Assembly (NCBI GenBank): GCA_032690845.1
Contig: CM064427.1
Span: forward strand, 13,279,501 to 13,343,500
Direction of reading: 5' to 3'
Source of the DNA: Eleusine coracana subsp. coracana
Taxonomy: Eukaryota; Streptophyta; Magnoliopsida; Poales; Poaceae
DNA: 64,000 nt
Positions 57,086 through 64,000 of the stretch are shown here, piece by piece (the stretch's first letter is position 1; each line of letters begins with the position of its first letter). Below the pieces are notes generated by a model. The model saw nothing but the letters and a program-made list of their open reading frames with translations, did no database searches and was not told the origin of the DNA. A program made the position numbers and the translations under genes.

Positions 57086-59372
57086 TTAAGCTTTGTTTTT
57101 TGGTACCCAAATTTGCTTGGGTCCTTTCACATTAGTTACAAGCACTTTGGACACCCACACACAAGTCTTTGGCCTCTTGTTGCATGGCCCAACATATTTA
57201 GCAAAGACACGACCATGCATGTTTCTCATGAGCACATAAGAGGCATCAAAATCATGAAAGAGTGCACATGAGCTGTTAGGCACATTAGCATGAAAATCAT
57301 TAACAAAAGAAGTTTGGTTAGTTTCATTGTTCTTAGCTTGCTTCTTTTGATAAGATCCTTCCTTGGTGAACTTGAGGAATTCCTTCCCTTTCTTGTTCTC
57401 CCTAGCATTGTGCTTAGCACCCTCAACATAACCAATACCATCCATGACATGTGGCATTCTAGTATATGAGTATGCACCTCTTGCATACTTTGCCTTCTCA
57501 TCATCAACAACATTTTTCTCATGTTGTATTTTGCTTTCAAAAGCCTTTACTTGCTTGTTCAAATCATCAATCAATTTAACATTAGTAGCACAAGCATCAA
57601 TATCAATATTATAGCATCTATCACATCCTTTGCTAGTGGAAGCATGGGAGGAATTATTTGAGGAGGATGTGAAAGTTGAAAGAATCCTATATTGTTCTTC
57701 AAGAGACTTATGAGCCTTTTCCAAATTCTCATACTTCTCTTGAAGTTCATCTTTAGTGCTCTTAACATTCACACAAGTATTCTCAATTCTAGTGAGAGAC
57801 ATAGTTAAGTCATTATTTTTCTTTCTCTCTTCTTCTAGGAGCTTCTCTAATTCAAGGTTTCTTTTCTTTTCAAGAATAACCAAGTCTTCTTGTTTCTCAA
57901 GTAGCTCCTCTTGCCTATCATTTTCTTCCTTTTGTTTTTCAAGTAATTCCATAAATTCAAGCATTTTGGAAGTGAAGCATTAACATTATCATATCACTAC
58001 TACTAGCATAAGAGGAATGCTTGTGTTTAGATTTTGTTACCTTCGATCCTCTTGCCATGAGGCACTTGTGTGTGTTTTCATCATCATCATCACTCAAGTT
58101 CCCAAGTAAAGAGGTGTTGGTGGGAGTGACGCCAATGGCAATTGTAGCAATGCCTCCCTCATCCGAGTCGGATTCGGAGGAAGAAGATGATGAAGAGGAT
58201 GAGTCATCGGAATTTCATTCTTGACCAATGTGAGCTTCACCTCTTCTATGCTTCTTGTACTTCTTGTCTTTCTTGTGGTGCTTGTCTTTCTTTCTTTCAT
58301 CCTTGTTCTTCTTCATTGGACACTCCGCAATGAAATGTCCTTCATCACCACACTCATAGCAAGTACTTTTTGACCTTCTTGCTTTGCTCTTGTCAAAACT
58401 CTTCTTCTTGTAACCATCTTTCTTAAGAAATAACTTGAATCTCCTCACAAGCAAAGTCATCTCATCATCACTATCTTCATCGCTAGAGTCAACCACTTTC
58501 TTCTTCTTCCTATCTTGCTTTTCTCGTGTAGCATTGAGTGCTACATTATTTTAGTCACTATTTGCTCCCTCAATTTGCTTGATCAAGGCATTTATCTTGT
58601 TGGCTTGATCATTTTGTTGCTTTTGGGAAAGAAGCTTCCCGAGCACTTCATTGGTGGAGAATGTTTTTAAGTTGTCCTTCTCTCTAATATTTGAGCAAAT
58701 GTTGCTATCCCATGGTCTCAATGCTTGTAGTAGTCTCTTGTTGATATCCAAGTCGGTCATTCTAGCCCCTAGTGCTCTTCTTTGATTCACAATTCTCATG
58801 AGCCTATTGTGAACTTCTTTTGGGCCTTCTCCCGAACCCATGATGAACAAGTTGAACTCATTTTGTAATTCTTCAAGTCTTGCATCTTTAACGGAATCAA
58901 TGCCCTCATAGATAACCTCAAGTTTTCTCCATAGTTGGTTGGCATTCTTTATTCCGGCTACCTTGTCATACCCGGTGGCACTAAGTACGGGAACAATTGT
59001 ATTAGCAGCCACGGCATTACGATGAATGTTGATTTGATCCTTGCGGGTTGGATTGTCTCTATTTTCCCATAAGAAACCATTCTCGGTTATACTTGCAACA
59101 TGAGGACTCATGGAATCCAAATACATCATCATCTTGCATTTTCAATGATCATAAAAATGTCCATCAAAGTAGGGAAGTCTACCGGACCCTTGCTCAATGA
59201 GATCTTCTTTGAGATCATCATAATCAAACATGACATTGTTGTAGGTTTTTGGTAGCCCATCTTTATCAATATCTTCAGTCCTTGGATTTTCTCCAAATAC
59301 ATCATCCTCGGTTCGTGTTTTGGATGTTCCACTAGGCGGAATTTCCTTTCTCTTTGTCATCTTTATCATCAA
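57086..59372 (-). pseudogene. gag: Copia 2 gag
   Basis: Start region 59372-59142 (MTKRKEIPPSGTSKTRTEDD), Gag core 59132-58551 (NAVAANTIVPVLSATGYDKV, then LWRKLEVIYEGIDSVKDARL), zinc knuckle CYECGDEGHFIAEC (about 58360-58320), Lys-rich and Ser/Asp-rich tract, then a long coiled coil (57960-57680; LLEKQKEENDRQEELLEKQE) and the Gag-protease linker with KGPKQIWVPK (57110). Stops or frameshifts at about 59135, 58550, 58210 and 57970. Its N-terminus differs from copia 1 Gag, so the two copies are different subfamilies. Confidence 0.88.
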
Positions 59373-59397
59373 GCGATTAAGCCTTCAAGAAGAACAT

Positions 59398-59409
59398 GCT
59401 CTGATACCA
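59398..59409 (-). promoter_or_regulatory. Primer binding site of copia 2
   Basis: TGGTATCAGAGC on the minus strand, two bases from the LTR end at 59412. Confidence 0.9.
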
Positions 59410-59411
59410 AT

Positions 59412-60080
59412 TGAAAGTGCCTAGAGGAGGGGTGAATAGGCAATTATCCCGGAAAATGACTTCAAAATAAAAGTTAAATGCGCAGTGTCGGACTTGTCCG
59501 ATGATTGAGAGTAAAGTCTGATGACTTGTCCGATGGCGCGAGATAGAAAAGTAGATCGGCCGATTAAAACTACAAACTAGTGCAAGGCAAGCTACGAAGA
59601 AGTAATAACAAGCTAGAGGAAGTTGTAGAAATGAGGAGAAGAGCTAGCATGCAACCTACACAAGTTAATTTAAGAAATGCGTAGCAAACCCTAACTAGCA
59701 AGATTAAGAGCAAGAACTAGCAAATGAAGAACAAATAATTAAGCACACAAGAGACACAGGATTTTTGACCGAAGTTCAGCTCCACAAAGAAGCCTACGTC
59801 TCCGTTGAGGGATCCAAAAAGGACCAGGTCTCTTTCAACCGTAAACCTCTCCAAGTGATCACAAAGATCAAACTTGGTGTTCCACTAGCAACTCTATGAA
59901 GGAAGGGTCAATACAAACTTCTCGAGGCGTCACCACACAAGTTGGGAGCTTAACGGGCACCTCTAACCGTCTAGGGGATGAATCCCCAAGAGTAACAAAC
60001 ACAAGAGTTGTTGGCGTTGAGGATGAACCAAGTGCTCAAGATGATGGAAGCTTGGAGGCGATGGAGCTCTTCAATCTTAA
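59412..60080 (-). repeat. Partial 5' LTR of copia 2
   Basis: Parallel to 49442-50112 of the 3' LTR, then interrupted at CTTCAATCTT (60079) by the end of gypsy copy B. The remaining about 800 bp, including the promoter, would be expected beyond copy B outside this window. Confidence 0.88.
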
Positions 60081-60206
60081 TGTGAACAAGGGTTCCCGAT
60101 CTTCCGAAATGTGAACAAGTGAGAGAAAACCTCAGAGTTGCTCAAAGCAGGCAAAAGAGCCATGCAGACAAGAGAAGAAGGCCACTGGAATTCAGGAAGG
60201 GAGTGA
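60081..60206. repeat. Repeated LTR termini at the copy B boundary
   Basis: TGTGAACAAGGGTTCCCGATC at 60081 and a shorter TGTGAACAAG at 60110 precede the main LTR terminus at 60207. The 87 bp between 60120 and 60206 match nothing else in the window. Confidence 0.8.
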
Positions 60207-60855
60207 TGTGAACAAGGGTTCCCGATCTTCCGAAAGGTTCTTGGTAACTTGATTTGGTCGGAGGTGACACACAAATCGATCCGGCTTCAGAACAACACGT
60301 TCTAAACCCCGCAATCGCAGCACGACGTCTCCTCTGGTTATCAACCGTCCAAAGACGATTGACCTCACCGAGAAGGCTAATCCCTACCTGTGAATCAAGA
60401 ACACAAGCAAGAACAACAAAGAATGCAACACAATTGAAGATGTATGATTAAACTCTCGAAGTGGGGGTCTCACAAACCGATGAACGGCGAAACTGTTTAT
60501 GAACAGAATTGATCTAAGCAAAACCCGAATCCTAATGGTGCGGCGGTGGATGTATATAAAGACCCTAGGGTCGTGCAAGACCCTCTGGACACGCCCCTAA
60601 TTGGGCTCAACTAGATACAAAGCCCAAAGGCAAAAAATAGGCGACGCAGCACCGACACAGATTCTGGACTCTCTCTTGTTTTGACGATTCCCGATGACTC
60701 CGGATGAATTTTGACATGAGGCCGGCGGCATTGGAAAGGTCTTCTCCTTATCTTTCCGTGCATATGTAGAACGTCCAAATCCGAGTCCGTATGCGTCCTG
60801 GGAAACCGTTTTAATACAGACTGGTCCTGGGCCCCGAAACAGACTCGAAGTCGGT
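60207..60855 (-). repeat. 3' LTR of gypsy copy B
   Basis: On the minus strand it ends GGGAACCCTTGTTCACA (60207). A TATA-like TATATACATCC lies near 60560-60550. The start (right edge) is approximate; the pol frame stops at 60811, so coding sequence may extend into the LTR, as known for some chromoviruses. Parallel to 13167-13812. Confidence 0.7.
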
Positions 60856-61746
60856 TTTGATTGGGCCTCCACTTTGGCTTCCAAGCCCTTGCTGGTCCTC
60901 CACGTTCCCAACTCCTTCTCCCATCATCTCCTGGTCCTCTCCATGGTTTCCAATCATAAAATAATCATTAGGTAGCAAACCATTCTCAAAAGTAACATAT
61001 AGTGAAGAACGTAGGAACGAGCTCACCTCTAAATTTAGTCGTCGTGCACGAGCTCTAGTCATTGGACCTTGCAAGTCCAGATTTGGAGGAGTGTTGTGTG
61101 TATCCATAGGAGTGATGTCCTCATCATCCTCCCCCTCTTGAAGTGGAGTCGTCCTCGACTCAAGCTCATCCTCTTCTCCCATGTATGGTTTCGAATCTGA
61201 AATGTTAAAAGTAGGACTAACCCCGAACTCGGGAGGCAACTCAAGTTTGTATGCATTATCATTAATCTTCTCCATTATTTTGAATGGACCATCAGCTCTA
61301 GGCATTAGTTTGGACTTTCTCAATTCTGGAAATCTATCCTTCCTTAAGTGTAACCACACTAAATCTCCTACATCAAGCTTTACTTCCTTTCTACCCTTAC
61401 TACCAGCAATTTTATACTTTTCATTCATCTTTTCAATGTTAAGTCTAGTGGTCTCATGCATTTGCAAAATAAATTCAGCATGCTCCTTAGCATCAACATG
61501 AACTCTCTCATTAATAGGTAGAGGAAGTATATCAAGTGGAGTACGGGGATCAAAACCATACACTACCTTGAATGGACTTACCTTGGTAGTAGAATGTGTT
61601 GCCCGATTATAAGCAAACTCAACATGAGGTAAGCATTCTTCCCATTGCTTCAAATTTTTCTTTAAAATAGCTCGCAACATAGTACCCAAAGTGCGGTTCA
61701 CAACCTCAGTTTGTCCATCAGTTTGTGGATGACAAGTTTTTGACAT
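60811..61746 (-). pseudogene. pol: Gypsy copy B integrase C-terminal part
   Basis: 311-codon open frame: CHPQTDGQTEVVNRTLGTML with the catalytic Glu, ECLPHVEFAYNRATHSTTKV, KSKLMPRADGPFKIMEKIND, then an acidic tail (GEEDELESRTTPLQEGEDDE) and TRARARRLNLEVSSFL. The first two catalytic Asp residues are missing because of a deletion at about 61740. No clear chromodomain; the GPF-like KLMPRADGPFKI module is present. Confidence 0.85.
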
Positions 61747-64000
61747 GTAGTGCAGCGAGCAACAAAACGCTCAACATCTTTCCTCATCCTTGGCCAAAAG
61801 AAGTGTGAGGCCAAAATATCCTCTGTCTTCTTAGCACCAAAATGACCCATCAATCCACCTCCATGCGCCTCCTGCAACAACAAAAGACGAACGGAACCAA
61901 CTGGAATGCATAGGCGGTTAGCTCTAAACAAGAAACCATCATTCAACACAAATTTGTTCCAAGCACGACCTTCTTTACAGTGCAGCAATACATCTTTAAA
62001 ATCAAAATCAGCAACATATTGTTCTTTAATTGCCTCAAGTCCAAAAATTCTACAATCAAGTTGAGACAACAAAGTATATCGCCTAGATAAAGCATCAGCA
62101 ATCACATTATCCTTCCCTTTCTTATGTTTAATAATACAAGGAAAAGACTCAATAAACTCAACCCATTTAACGTGTCTACGGTTCAAATTGCATTGAGAAC
62201 GAATATACTTAAGTGATTCATGATCAGAATGAATAACAAATTCTTTGGGCAACAAATAATGACGCCACGTCTCTAAAGAACGTACAAGTGCATATAGTTC
62301 CTTATCATACGTGGAATAATTCAAAACAGGCCCAGTAATTTTCTCACTAAAGTATGCAACAGGTTTACCATCTTGCATCAAAACACCACCAATGCCTATA
62401 CCACTAGCATCACATTCAAGCTCAAAAGTCTTATCAAAATTAGGTAATTGCAGCAATGGTGCATGTGTAAGTTTGTCCTTCAAAGCATCAAAAGACTCGT
62501 GATGTACCTTACCAAAATTGAAGCCAACGCCCTTCTTTGTCAACTCATGCAATGGTGCAGCAATGGTGCTAAAATCTTTGACAAAGCGGCGGTAGAAACC
62601 TGCAAGACCAAGAAAACTCCTCACCTGTGTGATAGTTTTTGGTACAGACCAGCTCTTTATGGCTTCAATATTTGCCTCATCCACCTCAATTCCCTGTGGA
62701 GTCACAACATAGCCAAGAAAAGAGACTCGATCCATGCAAAAGGTGCACTTCTCAACGTTACCAAATAAACGTGCAACTCGTAAAGCATCAAAAACAGCAC
62801 GCAAATGAATCACATGATCATCCATGGATTTGCTATAAATCAAGATATCATCAAAGTAAACAACCACAAATTTGCTAATAAAAGGTCTTAAAACCTCATT
62901 CATCAAACGCATGAAAGTACTGGGTGCATTAGTCAACCCAAAAGGCATTACTAACCACTCATACAACCCGAATTTGGTTTTGAAAGCTGTTTTCCATTCA
63001 TCTCCAAGTTTCATTCTAATTTGATGGTAGCCACTACGCAAATCAATTTTAGTGAAAATTATAGCACCACATAACTCATCAAGCATGTCATCTAGCCTAG
63101 GAATAGAATGGCGATACCTAATAGTAATGTTATTAATGGCTCTACAATCTACACACATACGCCAAGAACCATCTTTCTTAGGAACCAAAAGTACAGGAAC
63201 AGCACAAGGACTAAGTGATTGACGAACATACCCACGATCCAAAAGGTCTTGGACTTGTCGTTGTATCTCCTTAGTCTCGTCAGGGTTGGTCCTATAAGCA
63301 GCACGGTTTGGTAAAGTAGCACCAGGAATCAAATCAATTTGATGCTCAATTCCTCTCAAAGGTGGCAATCCCGGGGGTATCTCAGCTAGGAAAACATCCT
63401 CATACTCCTGCAAAAGGCTAGTGACAGCAGGAGGCAAAGCACTAGAAGCAATATCACCAAGCGAAAACAAGGCTTGTTTGCATATCAAAGCATAGCAAAT
63501 ATCATCAGTAGAAATTTCAGCAAGCTCAGATTTTGTGGCAAGACATGAACGACCTTGTAATTTAATTGCAGCACCCTTAGAACTTGAAGAATCATTAACA
63601 TTACTTGGTGTAGAAGCAGAATTAACAGGTTGCTGAATTTCAGGGCTTTTATTTTTCAAACTAGCAGCTCGTTCTAAATCAGCTTGTACAATTTCAGCAG
63701 GGGTCATTGGTAACAAAGTAATTTTAATTCCTTTATGCATAAAAGTGTACTTATTACTTTTACCATGGTGTACAGCATCATTATCAAATTCCCAAGGTCT
63801 ACCCAATAAAAGTGAACAAGCTTGCATGGGTACAATATCACAATCAACAGAATCCACATAGGAACCAATGGAAAAAGGAACTCTGTAAGTTTGTATTACC
63901 TTAGCTTTTCCAGAGTCATTTAACCACTGAATGTAGTATGGATGTGGATGTGGGCGTGTGGTCAAATCAAGCTTCTTAACCACATTAGAACTCACCAAAT
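61698..64000 (-). pseudogene. pol: Gypsy copy B protease end, reverse transcriptase, RNase H, integrase zinc region
   Basis: An uninterrupted frame of at least 766 codons that runs off the right edge. Order: protease second motif LLLGRPWEFDND (63810), RT with VPVLLVPKKDGSWRMCVDCR, FTKIDLRSGYHQIRMKLGDE, VVYFDDILIYSKS (62850), RNase H with ECDASGIGIGGVLMQDGKPV, DKELYALV, HSDHESLKYI and IADALSRRY (all four acids), integrase HHCC (GGLMGHFGAKK, VERFVARCTTCQK). It then shifts at 61740 where the integrase core is deleted. RT and RNase H look intact, so this is among the youngest insertions here. Lineage: chromovirus-like, Reina/CRM-type by resemblance, not certain. The protease active site lies outside the window. 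Confidence 0.9.

Larger units (their letters stand above)
49442..60080 (-). mobile_element. Copia 2: nearly complete SIRE/Maximus-like element inserted in Tat-2
   Basis: 3' LTR 49442-50919, polypurine tract, extra ORF, RNase H, reverse transcriptase, integrase, protease, gag, primer site and partial 5' LTR 59412-60080. The insertion interrupts Tat-2 after GAATACC (49441). The 5' LTR is cut by gypsy copy B at 60080. All coding regions carry stops or frameshifts. Confidence 0.9.

Noticed and set aside
57756..58224. Ser/Phe-rich plus-strand frames opposite copia 2 gag
   Set aside because: They arise from complementing the Glu/Lys-rich coiled coil and Ser/Asp tract of Gag.

Overview
This window looks like nuclear heterochromatin of a plant, most probably a grass. 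It is almost wall-to-wall nested, decayed retrotransposons, with no convincing host gene, rRNA, tRNA or CRISPR. The plant call rests on the lineages present: a chromodomain-bearing Tekay/Del-like Ty3/gypsy element, Tat-like gypsy elements with a second RNase H, SIRE/Maximus-like Ty1/copia elements whose LTRs start TGAAGGTGC and end GCACTTTCA on the minus strand, a plant L1-type LINE, and spliced genes resembling the 'putative gypsy type transposon' family. The grass call is from memory of families and is not proven here.

Layout. 1-10.3 kb: plus-strand Tekay-like chromovirus with partial 5' LTR, Met-tRNA primer site, an extra ORF upstream of gag, gag, pol with chromodomain, polypurine tract and truncated 3' LTR. 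10.3-12.1 kb: a related LTR in the opposite orientation. 12.1-13.2 kb: unassigned. 13.2-19.7 kb: minus-strand chromovirus-like gypsy 'copy A', split by a LINE that itself carries a 1.1 kb foreign insert. 19.7-21.3 kb: a copia 5' LTR plus the start of gag. 21.3-21.76 kb: Athila-like gypsy remnant. 21.76-24.65 kb: minus-strand spliced transposon-associated gene. 25.0-32.2 kb: SIRE-like 'copia 1', lacking most of its integrase. 32.2-33.6 kb: second copy of 21.37-22.77 kb. 33.6-35.7 kb: plus-strand six-exon pseudogene of the same gene family, convergent with the pol of the Tat-like element 'Tat-1' (36.4-47.5 kb). Tat-1 is interrupted by a gag-protease-only element (37.0-40.6 kb) and a solo LTR (42.6-43.9 kb). 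47.5-49.4 kb: fragment 'Tat-2'. 49.4-60.1 kb: nearly complete 'copia 2', inserted in Tat-2. 60.1-64 kb: gypsy 'copy B', related to copy A, inserted in the 5' LTR of copia 2 and running off the right edge.

How it works together: these are parasitic modules, not a pathway. No element appears coding-competent. Points of interest are the antisense spliced gene attached to the Tat element, the extra ORF of the copia elements with matching palindromic repeats in the LTR promoter region, a gag-protease-only element related to copies A/B, the duplicated 19.69-22.77 kb segment, and a possible organellar insert inside the LINE. I found no evidence for an undescribed host system.
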